In this document: positions 28,552-37,079 of the stretch, piece after piece
Position numbering within the stretch: position 1 is the stretch's first letter
Layout: each line of letters opens with the position of its first letter
DNA from: Sphingomonas faeni
GTDB taxonomy: Bacteria; Pseudomonadota; Alphaproteobacteria; Sphingomonadales; Sphingomonadaceae
Assembly: GCF_003053745.1 (NCBI RefSeq)
Contig: NZ_QAYE01000005.1
Coordinates: 248,001 to 312,000 of the forward strand
Direction: 5' to 3'
DNA length: 64,000 nt
Position numbers and translations under genes: made by a program
Notes under the pieces: generated by a model
What the model saw: the letters and a program-made list of their open reading frames with translations, nothing else
Database searches by the model: none
What the model was told of the DNA's origin: nothing

Positions 28552-30897
28552 TTAGTTGCGCGGCATGGTCGTTGGCGCGGTGGAGGACGAGAACGGCCGC
28601 GCCTTTGCGCCCTTGCCCCAGAGCTTGTTGGGTTTCGCGCCCATCACGAAGCGGAGTTCGCCGCCCTGGCGAATCTCATCGTCGCGCAGATAGCTGCGGG
28701 TGAGGGGTGTGCCGTTGAGCGTGACGGAGCGGATATAGGGGTTGGCGTCCGACAGATTGTCCGTCCGGATCGCGAACTGCTTGCCGCTTGGCAGCGCGAG
28801 CGTCGCCTGCGACAGGAACGGGCGGCCGATGACATATTCGTTCGATCCGGGTGCGACCGGGTAGAAGCCGAGCGCGGTGAAGACGAGCCATGCGGACATC
28901 TGGCCGAGATCGTCGTTGCCGCTGAGCCCCTCGGGCTTGGCGCCATATTGGCTCCATACGATTTGGCCGAGACGCTCCTGCGTCCGCCATGGTGCGCCGG
29001 CGTAATTGTAGAGATAGGCGACGTGGTGGCTCGGTTCGTTGCCGTGGATATACTGGCCGATCAGCCCGGCGATATCCTCTGCATGGCTGTAATCGACCTT
29101 CGAATTGTCGAAGTCGAACATCGCGTCGAGTTTCCTGACGGTCTTCGCATCGCCGCCGAGCAGTTGGAACAGTCCTGCCTGATCCTGCGGCACGAACCAG
29201 CTATATTGCCACGCATTGCCCTCGGTATAATCGGAGCCGTAGTTGATCGCGGTCGGATCGAAGGGCGTGCGGAACGCGCCGTTCGCGAGCCTTGCGCGCA
29301 GCCAGCCGGACTTCGCGTCGAAGCTGTTGCGCCAGTTGCCCGCGCGCGTCTCGAACCGTTCGGCGATGGCGGTCTTGCCCATCCGCCGCGCCATTCGCGC
29401 AATCGTCCAGTCATCATAGGCGTATTCGACGGTCTTCGATGCGGCCTCCGGCTCCTTGTCGATGGGGACGTAGCCGCGCTGGATATACTCGCCGAGCCCG
29501 CCGTAGGAGGCGTGGTCGGCGCTCGCGACCATCGCCTGCAACGCGGCGTCCGCGTCGAAGCCGCGAATGCCCTTCATATACGCGTCGGCGATGACGGGGA
29601 CGGCGTGATAGCCGATCATCGTCCACGTCTCGCGCCCGGCGAATTGCCAGACCGGAAGGATGTTATCGGGGCTGTGTTGCTGACTGGCGATCAGCGAGCG
29701 GACGATGTCGCTATTGGTCTTCTCGGGCTGGATCAGCGTCAGTAGCGGGTGTTCGGCGCGGAACGTGTCCCAGAGGGAAAAGGTCGAGCGGACGGTGAAG
29801 CCGGTGGCCTGATGCACCTGGTCGTCGGGCCCGCGATACCGCCCGTCGCTGTCGCTCCAGACGCTCGGCGCGAGCAGGCTGTGGTAGAGCGCGGTCGCGA
29901 AGATCCGGCGCATCGGTGCCTCGGCCTCGAACTTGACGGCGCCGAGTGCGGTATCCCAATCGCTTCCAGTCTTGGCGCGGACGGCGTCGAAGCCGCCGGG
30001 TTCGCTGTCGAGGTTGGCGAGCGCGCCGGCTTCGTCGACGCCGGAGATTCCGACCTTAACCTCCAACGGAGCGTCGAGCGGGCCGAAATCGAGCCGCGCT
30101 TCCAGTGCCTGGCCGAGCTTCTCCGCCAGCGCATCGCTGCCACGGCCCGGACCCTGGAAGCCCTTGTACGGGATATCCTTCTCGCGGTTGACCAGCGCGT
30201 GGCCGACCAGCGGCGCGGAGAACCGCATCGCGAAGTAGAGCTTGCGGCCGGGTGCCCAGCCGCGCGTCTCGCGGAAGCCAGTGAGCACGCCGTCGTCGCG
30301 CAGGTGCAGTCCCGACCAGAGGATCTTGCCGGGGTAATTATAGAGCGAAGACCGAAGATCGACGACGAGGTGCGCGGCCTTGCCCTTGGGAAAGCTGTAG
30401 CGATGCACCCCGATCCGCGTGCCCGCAGTCATTTCCGCGCGTACGCCGGGCCCGTCGAGCGTAACGGCATAATAGCCAGGCTTGGCGACCTCGCTGGCGT
30501 GGGAAAAGCGCGAGCGATAGCCGGGTGCGGCGGGCGTGCCGGGGTCCATCGACACGGCGTCGCCCGATACCGGCATGACGAGGATGTCGCCGAGATCGGA
30601 ATGTCCCGCGCCCGAGAAATGCGTGTGGCTGAACCCCTCGATCGTCGGATCGTCGTAGCGATAGCCGGCAGCATGGCCGTAGCAGGTACGGATGACGCAG
30701 GAGGTATCGGTATCCGGCGACAACTGGACCATGCCGAACGGCGCGACCGCGCCGGGGAAGGTGTGGCCTCCGCCACCCGTGCCGATGAACGGATCGACCG
30801 CATCGCTCGGTTTGGCGAGATCTTGTCCGAAGGCAGGGCCGGCCAGGATCGTGGTGAACAGCGCACCCACGAGGCACGATCGCGTGAAGATGGACAT
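28552..30897 (-). CDS. GH92 exo-alpha-mannosidase (copy 1)
   Basis: 781 residues from the ATG at 30897, where a Sec signal peptide begins (IFTRSCLVGALFTTILAGPAFG); the open frame runs 20 codons further. GH92 enzymes are Ca2+-dependent inverting alpha-mannosidases. The N-terminal beta-sandwich starts with DPFIGTGGGGHTFPGA. The catalytic domain has HGNEPSHHVAYLYNYAG (general acid Glu in GNEP) and GNDDLGQMSAW (base Asp residues). Divergent from the ROK regulator across 361 bases and probably under its control. Likely periplasmic. Confidence 0.95.
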   Translation of the reverse strand: MSIFTRSCLVGALFTTILAGPAFGQDLAKPSDAVDPFIGTGGGGHTFPGAVAPFGMVQLSPDTDTSCVIRTCYGHAAGYRYDDPTIEGFSHTHFSGAGHSDLGDILVMPVSGDAVSMDPGTPAAPGYRSRFSHASEVAKPGYYAVTLDGPGVRAEMTAGTRIGVHRYSFPKGKAAHLVVDLRSSLYNYPGKILWSGLHLRDDGVLTGFRETRGWAPGRKLYFAMRFSAPLVGHALVNREKDIPYKGFQGPGRGSDALAEKLGQALEARLDFGPLDAPLEVKVGISGVDEAGALANLDSEPGGFDAVRAKTGSDWDTALGAVKFEAEAPMRRIFATALYHSLLAPSVWSDSDGRYRGPDDQVHQATGFTVRSTFSLWDTFRAEHPLLTLIQPEKTNSDIVRSLIASQQHSPDNILPVWQFAGRETWTMIGYHAVPVIADAYMKGIRGFDADAALQAMVASADHASYGGLGEYIQRGYVPIDKEPEAASKTVEYAYDDWTIARMARRMGKTAIAERFETRAGNWRNSFDAKSGWLRARLANGAFRTPFDPTAINYGSDYTEGNAWQYSWFVPQDQAGLFQLLGGDAKTVRKLDAMFDFDNSKVDYSHAEDIAGLIGQYIHGNEPSHHVAYLYNYAGAPWRTQERLGQIVWSQYGAKPEGLSGNDDLGQMSAWLVFTALGFYPVAPGSNEYVIGRPFLSQATLALPSGKQFAIRTDNLSDANPYIRSVTLNGTPLTRSYLRDDEIRQGGELRFVMGAKPNKLWGKGAKARPFSSSTAPTTMPRN

Positions 30898-31258
30898 CGA
30901 GGTCACCCGTTCGGAGGGAAATAGGCGAGGAAGCTTGCCGGGTGCCAGGTGAACCATGTCGCGCGCATCCCCTCTATTCGTTCGGTCGGCAGACTGGCTT
31001 CATCGCCAGCTCTTGCGCAACCGCAGAAGTGGATTAGAACATCAAATTGGATAATTCAAACGAACAGTTTGGAAGCGGGGGGATGCAGAAGATGGTCTTC
31101 AGACCGGGCCGATATGTCGCGCGTTCACTGAACGCCAATAGTGTGCGCTTGCCAAGCCTTCGCAATCGCGGGATCACTTCGTCGCCAACGCCGAAATCGC
31201 TACGGTGCAGTGCAGAGCGGCTTCGTCTTCTGTTCTCCAGCCTGGATGATCGGTCCGC
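30898..31258. promoter_or_regulatory. Divergent promoter region between GH92 and ROK genes
   Basis: 361 bases without a credible gene. An A/T-rich patch at 31037-31073 contains AATTGGATAAT, which matches AATTGGCAAAT of the inverted repeat before the TonB receptor gene in 9 of 11 positions, and TTCAAAC facing GTTTGG. This is a candidate binding site for the ROK protein encoded alongside. No firm -35/-10 pair seen. Confidence 0.4.
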
Positions 31259-32458
31259 ATGACTCTTCAAACGCCGCCGCGTCTGTCGGGGACGAACCTC
31301 GAGCGCGCCGCCGACCATAACCAGCGCGTGACGCTGCATGCCATTCGCCTCGGCGGATCGCTGACGCGGATCGACCTTGCGCGGATCACCGGGCTGACCG
31401 GGCCGGCGATCGCCAACATCACGCGGCGGCTGCTGCAGGAAGGCATGATCGAGGAGGCGGGGCAGCGTCGCGGCGGGCGCGGCCAGCCGCCGACCAAACT
31501 CGTCGTCCGCGCCGATGCGTGCTATTCGATCGGCGTCAATATCGACCGCGACCATATCACGATCGTGCTGGTCGATTTCCTCGCGCAGATCCTCGCGCGC
31601 AAGTCGATCGAGATCAGCTTTGCGCTGCCCGACGACGTCCGCGATCTATTTCGGCGCTCGGTCCGCGCGATGCTGAAAAGCGCGAAGATCGATCCCACCA
31701 AGCTGGTCGGCATCGGCGTCGCGCGTCCCGACGACCTCGCGCTGGTTGCGATGCCGGGCCGTCCGGCGGCCTATGCGGCGTGGGACGGAATCGACATGGC
31801 GACGCTGTTCGACAAGCCGCTGTCGCTGCCGGTGTTCGTCGAGAACGATGCTGCCGCCGCCGCGATGGGCGAGATGCAGCTCGGCTTCGGACAGAATTAC
31901 AGCAGTTTCTTCTACATCCTCGTGTCGTCGGGGCTGGGCGGCGGCTTCGTTGCGGATGGCGCGTATGTTCGCGGCACGCACGGGCGTAGCGGCGAACTGG
32001 GTTTCATGGCGGCCGGCGGCGGCAAGCGGGGACGCGAGACCGTGCAGAAACTGGTATCGCTATCCGGACTTGCCGAGCATCTGGCGAATTCGGGATTCGA
32101 GATCGGGCAGGTGCTGCATCAGGCCGACTGGGCGCCAGACATCGAGCGCTGCCTGGAGGAATGGGTGGAGAGGGCGGCGCACACGCTCTGCACGCCCCTC
32201 GACGCGATCAACTGCCTGATCGATCCGGCGGTAATCCTGATCGGCGGGCGCCTGCCGAGCCGGTTGGTGGAACGGGTGGCGGAGCGCGTCAACGCGTTGA
32301 TCCGGGACGCGACCGATGCGCCCGCGATCGCGCCGGTCCGCCGTGCCGCGCTGTCGGAGGATGCGCCGGCGGTCGGTGCGGCGATCCTGCCGTTCAGTCA
32401 TTTCCTGCTGCCCAAGGCCGCTGCGCTTTGGAAGGATTCCGGCACGGCAGCCGACTGA
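31259..32458 (+). CDS. ROK-family transcriptional regulator
   Basis: 399 residues. An N-terminal winged helix (residues about 20-80, RIDLARITGLTGPAIANITR) is joined to a ROK sugar-kinase fold (about 90-385, with VFVENDAAAAAMGEM and VSSGLGGGFV). The zinc-binding Cys cluster and ExGH motif usual in NagC/Mlc-type ROK proteins are absent: the region after SGELGF reads MAAGGGKRGRETV with no Cys. It is therefore a regulator without kinase activity and perhaps without structural zinc. Located between the GH92 gene and the TonB receptor gene, it is the natural sensor of the mannan locus, with mannose or a mannoside as effector (inference). Confidence 0.92.
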   Translation: MTLQTPPRLSGTNLERAADHNQRVTLHAIRLGGSLTRIDLARITGLTGPAIANITRRLLQEGMIEEAGQRRGGRGQPPTKLVVRADACYSIGVNIDRDHITIVLVDFLAQILARKSIEISFALPDDVRDLFRRSVRAMLKSAKIDPTKLVGIGVARPDDLALVAMPGRPAAYAAWDGIDMATLFDKPLSLPVFVENDAAAAAMGEMQLGFGQNYSSFFYILVSSGLGGGFVADGAYVRGTHGRSGELGFMAAGGGKRGRETVQKLVSLSGLAEHLANSGFEIGQVLHQADWAPDIERCLEEWVERAAHTLCTPLDAINCLIDPAVILIGGRLPSRLVERVAERVNALIRDATDAPAIAPVRRAALSEDAPAVGAAILPFSHFLLPKAAALWKDSGTAAD

Positions 32459-32829
32459 CGCCGGTAATCGGCTTCGGTACCGCTATCTTCGCATGTGAGG
32501 ATTCCGTGCGCTTGGCGTTGTGGAGTGCGGGCTGCTGGCGTCGTTCGCGCACGACTACGCGAAGGCGGACGTGAATCGTTGCGGTGTCTTCACCCAGACT
32601 ATCGGCGCATCGAAGGGTATTCGGCGAGTTACGTCCACAACGGCCCGAAACTAGCGCAACAATCTATTTGACAATTTGCTTTTACAATTGGCAAATAGAC
32701 GGGTCGAGACTGCACGCCGACAGGATCCGATTCAATCGGACAGCCCAACCGAAAACGGTGGGCAGGCGCGCTATTCGCAGGGGTAAGTGAGGGGGCGAAG
32801 GGCATCCTCACGAGGAAGAGGAAAGTCTG
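32459..32829. other. Intergenic region before the mannan-locus TonB receptor gene
   Basis: 371 bases with no recognisable gene. The first 170 bases are GC-rich and featureless to me. The section 32650-32700 is A/T-rich and holds the inverted repeat and -10 box listed separately, which leaves a leader of about 130 bases before the receptor start. Confidence 0.6.
32663..32699 (+). promoter_or_regulatory. Operator-like inverted repeat overlapping a -10 box
   Basis: Perfect 8-base arms TCTATTTG (32663-32670) and CAAATAGA (32692-32699). Within the 21-base spacer, TACAAT (32683-32688) is a five-of-six -10 box close to the symmetry centre. A repressor bound here would block the promoter of the receptor operon. 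The adjacent ROK gene is the likeliest binder (inference). Confidence 0.55.
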
Positions 32830-35800
32830 ATGACCGCAAGCATAGAATCGTGCTCGATTGTGGCGCGTCGCCATCGTCCGTTGTCGTTCCTGTTGGCCAC
32901 GGTCAGTCTTACTGCGGCGTTGGCCGGTGCTGCGCAGGCTCAACAGGCCGCGCCTTCCGCTACGCCTCCTCAGAGCGCGACGTCGTCCGACCAGGCGGAG
33001 CCCGCCTCGACTGCTACGGCGGAGTCCGGGCAAGCCGCCGGTACGACACAGCCGGATGGGTCGGCGCAGGACACTGGCGACATCGTCGTTACCGGGTATC
33101 GGCGCTCGATCGAGAAGAGCCTCACTCAGAAGCGCGAGGCGAACGCGTTCGTCGACGTGATCACCGCCGAAGACGTCGGCAAGTTCCCCGACAAGAACGT
33201 CGCCGATGCGTTGCAGCGCGTGCCGGGCGTGGTCATCACCCGCGACGGCGGCGAGGGCAGCCGGGTCAGCATCCGCGGCCTCCAGTCCGGCCTGACGCTC
33301 ACCCTGCTCAACGGCAATTTCCTCGCCGGCGCCGATAGTGGCGAGCCGCAGCGGTCGTTCAACTACGTGCTGTTGCCGTCGACCTTCATCGCCAGCACCG
33401 AGGTTTATAAGTCGCCCGAAGCGCGGCTTGAAGAAGGCGGCGTCGGCGGCACGATCATCCTCAACACGCGGCGGCCGTTCGACGTGCCGGCGTGGTCGGG
33501 CTTCGTCTCCGCCGAGGGTACGTATTCGGACACGACCGAGAAGTACGAACCGCAGCTTGGCGGGCAGGTGTCGTGGAAGAACAAGGAGGAGACGTTCGGC
33601 CTTCTGGTCGGCGGCGTCTGGCAGAAGCGTACCAACCGCGAGTTGCGCAGCTCGTCCGAGAGCTGGCTGTGGTGGAGTGACCGCGACGCGCAGGGCAACG
33701 TCCTGAAGCCCGCGACCGACGTCGACGGCAAGACCTTCGCGAACAACGACGCGATCTCCTATTGGCCGGGGCAGGGCACGACTGCGCGCGATGGCACGCA
33801 TTATTCGGGCTATTGGGCGCCGCAGTCGGTCAACGCCGAAGTCTTCGACCAGGAGCGCGAGCGGTACGGGATCCAGGCGACCGCGCAGTTCAAGCCGTTC
33901 GAGTCGGTCACGGTCACCGCGAACTATTTCCGGTTCGGCTATAGCAGCAACTTTACTTCGAACGTGCTGAAGATCCCCGAATGGGGTTACGACAATTTCT
34001 TCACCGGTGCGACGTTCGACAAGAGCGGCACGATCTTCCAGTCGGCCAATTTCGCGGTGCCGGCGGCGGGAACGGGCTGTCTCGCGCGCCCGACCCCGTG
34101 CACGATGGAGACGCCGCAGATCGCCGGCACGTACAGCCGAGAGAAGCAGGTTTCGAACACCTTCGAGACCGAGGTCAAATACAGCCAGGATCGCTTCGAC
34201 GCTGTCCTGAAACTGGGCAAGACCAAGTCTAGCGGTGGCCCGTCGGTGCGCTTCAACGTCGCCGCCAAGCCTCGCCTGACGACGCCCGGCAAGGAGCAGA
34301 ACGGCAATCTGGTGAGCAACTGGAACATCTCGGACGGCATCGCCAATTTCGAGTTCTCGCCCGAGCTGCAGAACAACATCCGCAACGGGATCGCGCAGAT
34401 CGACGTGGGCTCGACCGGATCGAGCTTCGTCAACAGTGACCTCGGTCAGCGTTATGCGCAGCTCGACCTGACAAGGCGGTTCGACGGGTTCCTGAAATCG
34501 GTGCAGATCGGCGGCAAGTGGCGCGACCTGAAGATCGGCCGCGAGACCGGTCGCAACGACTGGTATGCCGATCCGGCGACGTTGCTTCGCTACCAGGATA
34601 CCGCCGCCGGTGCCGTCGCGCGGCCCGAATTCTTCTACGCAAACCAGATCGGCAACATCAGCGGCGGCTTCAACGCGAATGTCGTGCCGGGCATCAATTT
34701 CGACGAATATCTAAAGTATCTGAATTCGACCTACGGCCAGGCGGTGCGGGTGTACGAACCCGACTTCGTCTATGCGCTGGGGGAGCGGGTCTTCGCCGGC
34801 TATGCGCAGGTAAACTTCGGGACCGGTGGTCTTCGCGGTAACGTCGGCCTCCGCATGGCGAACACGAAACAGTCGGGCAATACCTCCGACCGACTGCAAT
34901 ATCTCAACGACTATTGCGTCAACGGCCCCGGCGGGGCGGCCGATCCCAACCGTCCGCTCGGCCCCGATGGCAACTGCCAGGTGCTGCCGCTCAGCGTGCG
35001 CGAGACGATCGTCAACACGCGTGCCGACCAGTCGAAGACGTACACGGACTGGCTCCCGAGCTTCAACGTGTCGTACGAGGTCACGCCTGATCTCCTCGTT
35101 CGCGGCGCCGTCGCGAAGGTGATCGCGCGGCCATCGTTCGAGAATCTGGGGTCGCAGCGGTCGCTCACCTTCCGCTCGGATGCGTATGCGTTCGATCGTG
35201 GCCAGTTCGGTGAGTTCGCCGGCTGGTCGGGCAGCGGCGGCAATTCGGATCTGAACCCGTTCTCCGCGTGGCAATACGACCTTGGCATCGAATGGTATTT
35301 CCACCGCGGTTCGGTGCTCGGCGCGACCTTCTTCCGCAAGGACGTGTCGGATTTCGTGGTGCCGTTGGTCCTCAACGTCACGCGCGACGTCAACGGAACG
35401 CAGCAACTGATCCAGCCGTACTCGACCGTCGCGAACGGATCGAACGCACGCTCGCAGGGTGTCGAGCTGTACGCGCAGCACACGCTGTCGTTCGGTCTCG
35501 GCGCGCAGGTCAACTTCACCTACAACGACACCTCGGTGGCGGACGTGACGCTCGACGGGCAGAAGGTCGGCTCGTCCGCCTTGGTCGGCAGCGCCAAGAC
35601 GCAGGTCAACGCCTCGGTCTTCTACGAACACGGCAAGGTGCTGATGCGTGCCTCGTACAACCGGCGCGGCGAAGTCGTCGGCGGGTTGCAGTCGGGCCTG
35701 AACGAATACACCGATCCCTATGAGCAGGTCGATCTCAACGCGGCATACGCGCTGACCGACCGGCTGAACCTCACCGCCTCGGTGATCAACCTCACCAAGG

Positions 35801-35901
35801 CCGAGGAAAGCCGCCATCTCGGCAATGATACGAAGGACCGCTTCACCTACCGGAATTACTTCGGGCGGCGGGCCTATGTGGGCGTGTCGTTCAACTTCTG
35901 A
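32830..35901 (+). CDS. TonB-dependent outer-membrane receptor of the mannan locus
   Basis: 1023 residues. Signal peptide (PLSFLLATVSLTAALAGAAQA), Pro/Ala/Thr-rich spacer, TonB box DIVVTGYRRS, plug domain (about 80-210; VGKFPDKNVADALQRVPGVV and SRVSIRGL) and a 22-strand barrel ending RRAYVGVSFNF with terminal Phe. This subclass (TIGR01782-like, sphingomonad and caulobacter) imports oligosaccharides. The ATG at 32830 follows GAGGAAAG. The stop overlaps the GH43 start (TGATG). Substrate inferred as alpha-mannooligosaccharides from the downstream GH92 and GH125 genes. Confidence 0.96.
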   Translation: MTASIESCSIVARRHRPLSFLLATVSLTAALAGAAQAQQAAPSATPPQSATSSDQAEPASTATAESGQAAGTTQPDGSAQDTGDIVVTGYRRSIEKSLTQKREANAFVDVITAEDVGKFPDKNVADALQRVPGVVITRDGGEGSRVSIRGLQSGLTLTLLNGNFLAGADSGEPQRSFNYVLLPSTFIASTEVYKSPEARLEEGGVGGTIILNTRRPFDVPAWSGFVSAEGTYSDTTEKYEPQLGGQVSWKNKEETFGLLVGGVWQKRTNRELRSSSESWLWWSDRDAQGNVLKPATDVDGKTFANNDAISYWPGQGTTARDGTHYSGYWAPQSVNAEVFDQERERYGIQATAQFKPFESVTVTANYFRFGYSSNFTSNVLKIPEWGYDNFFTGATFDKSGTIFQSANFAVPAAGTGCLARPTPCTMETPQIAGTYSREKQVSNTFETEVKYSQDRFDAVLKLGKTKSSGGPSVRFNVAAKPRLTTPGKEQNGNLVSNWNISDGIANFEFSPELQNNIRNGIAQIDVGSTGSSFVNSDLGQRYAQLDLTRRFDGFLKSVQIGGKWRDLKIGRETGRNDWYADPATLLRYQDTAAGAVARPEFFYANQIGNISGGFNANVVPGINFDEYLKYLNSTYGQAVRVYEPDFVYALGERVFAGYAQVNFGTGGLRGNVGLRMANTKQSGNTSDRLQYLNDYCVNGPGGAADPNRPLGPDGNCQVLPLSVRETIVNTRADQSKTYTDWLPSFNVSYEVTPDLLVRGAVAKVIARPSFENLGSQRSLTFRSDAYAFDRGQFGEFAGWSGSGGNSDLNPFSAWQYDLGIEWYFHRGSVLGATFFRKDVSDFVVPLVLNVTRDVNGTQQLIQPYSTVANGSNARSQGVELYAQHTLSFGLGAQVNFTYNDTSVADVTLDGQKVGSSALVGSAKTQVNASVFYEHGKVLMRASYNRRGEVVGGLQSGLNEYTDPYEQVDLNAAYALTDRLNLTASVINLTKAEESRHLGNDTKDRFTYRNYFGRRAYVGVSFNF

Positions 35902-37079
35902 TGACCTGGTTTGATCGGCTTGTCTCCCGGGTGGCGCCTTCGCGGCGCTACCCTCCCTTTTCTCGCGGCGTCGCGTCGCACGGCGTTGGCGAAACGCGCA
36001 GGCGGCGCGGGGTTCGGATCGCGCTGACCGCGTCGGCGCTGATGATGTGCGGGCTGGCGAGTGCGTCGAACCCGATCGTGCCCGGCTGGTACGCCGACCC
36101 CGAGATCCGCGTGTTCGCCGGCCGCTACTGGATCTATCCGACCTATTCGGATCACTACGGCAAGCCCGACGTCACCAGCCGCTTCTCGGCCGCGCAAAAG
36201 CTCGCGCGGCAACGCAAGACGGTGCGTCCGTCCTACGGCATGCAGACCTTCTTCAACGCGTTTTCGTCGCCCGATCTGGTGCACTGGACCAAGCACGACC
36301 ACGTGTTCGACGTTCGGAACGCCGCCTGGGCGGCCTATGCGATCTGGGCGCCATCGGTGATCCAGGCGAACGGGCGCTATTACATGTTCTTCAGCGCCAA
36401 CGACATCCAGAGCGATGCGGAGCTTGGCGGGATCGGTCTCGCGGTCAGCGACCGGCCCGGTGGTCCGTTCAAGGATGCGATCGGCAAGCCGTTGGTCGGC
36501 GCGTTCCACAACGGCGCGCAACCGATCGACCCGTTCGCGTTTCGCGATCACGATAGCCAGGTCTATCTGTTCTACGGCGGCTGGAAGCATTGCAACGTCG
36601 TCCGGCTCAGCCCCGACCTCAAGCGCATCCTGCCGTTCGCCGATGGCTCGACCTACAAGGAAGTGACGCCGCCCGGCTATGTCGAGGGCTCTTTCATGAT
36701 CGAGCGCAAGGGCGTGTATTACCTGATGTGGTCGGAGGGCGGCTGGACGGGGCCGGACTATAGCGTCGCCTATGCGACCGGGCCGGGACCGACCGGGCCG
36801 TTCACGCCGCGCGGCAAGATCCTGTCGCAGGACCTGCGCATCGCGCGCGGCGCGGGGCATCACTCGGTCGTCAACGTGCCCGGCACCGACGACTGGTACA
36901 TCGCGTATCACCGTGGCCCGCTCGACACCGATCGCGGCGAACACCGCCAGATCGCGATCGACAGGATGGTTTTTGCCGCCGATGGTCGGATCGAGCCAGT
37001 GGTGATGACCGAAGCGGGCGTGAAGCCGCGACCGATCGGCGTGCAGAAGCCGACACGAAATTCAGGGAGAGCGATGTGA
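35901..37079 (+). CDS. GH43 family glycoside hydrolase in the mannan locus
   Basis: 392 residues. A basic N-terminus leads into a hydrophobic signal segment (RIALTASALMMCGLASASN), then a five-bladed beta-propeller. The GH43 triad is visible: Asp66 in WYADPEIR (base), Asp in QPIDPFAF (pKa modulator) and Glu in VEGSFM (acid). GH43 enzymes remove furanose sugars, mainly arabinofuranose, and some act on galactofuranose or xylose. In an alpha-mannan locus, removal of furanose side chains is a reasonable guess. Coupled to both neighbours: starts on the receptor stop and overlaps the next GTG by four bases. Confidence 0.85.
   Translation: MTWFDRLVSRVAPSRRYPPFSRGVASHGVGETRRRRGVRIALTASALMMCGLASASNPIVPGWYADPEIRVFAGRYWIYPTYSDHYGKPDVTSRFSAAQKLARQRKTVRPSYGMQTFFNAFSSPDLVHWTKHDHVFDVRNAAWAAYAIWAPSVIQANGRYYMFFSANDIQSDAELGGIGLAVSDRPGGPFKDAIGKPLVGAFHNGAQPIDPFAFRDHDSQVYLFYGGWKHCNVVRLSPDLKRILPFADGSTYKEVTPPGYVEGSFMIERKGVYYLMWSEGGWTGPDYSVAYATGPGPTGPFTPRGKILSQDLRIARGAGHHSVVNVPGTDDWYIAYHRGPLDTDRGEHRQIAIDRMVFAADGRIEPVVMTEAGVKPRPIGVQKPTRNSGRAM

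Noticed and set aside
30949..31131. Short plus-strand open frames between the GH92 and ROK genes
   Set aside because: No ribosome site, no conservation signal visible, and they sit in the divergent promoter region.
32668..32673. TTGACA as the -35 box of the mannan receptor promoter
   Set aside because: The hexamers 16-18 bases downstream (GGCAAA, GCAAAT, CAAATA) are poor -10 boxes; TACAAT at 32683 is the better -10 but is too close to this TTGACA, so the pair was not called.
35901..37079. Calling the mannan-locus GH43 protein a GH130 mannoside phosphorylase
   Set aside because: GH130 would fit a mannan locus, but the Asp-Asp-Glu pattern with YADPEIR and VEGSFM is that of GH43 and the protein has an export signal, which is unlike most phosphorylases.
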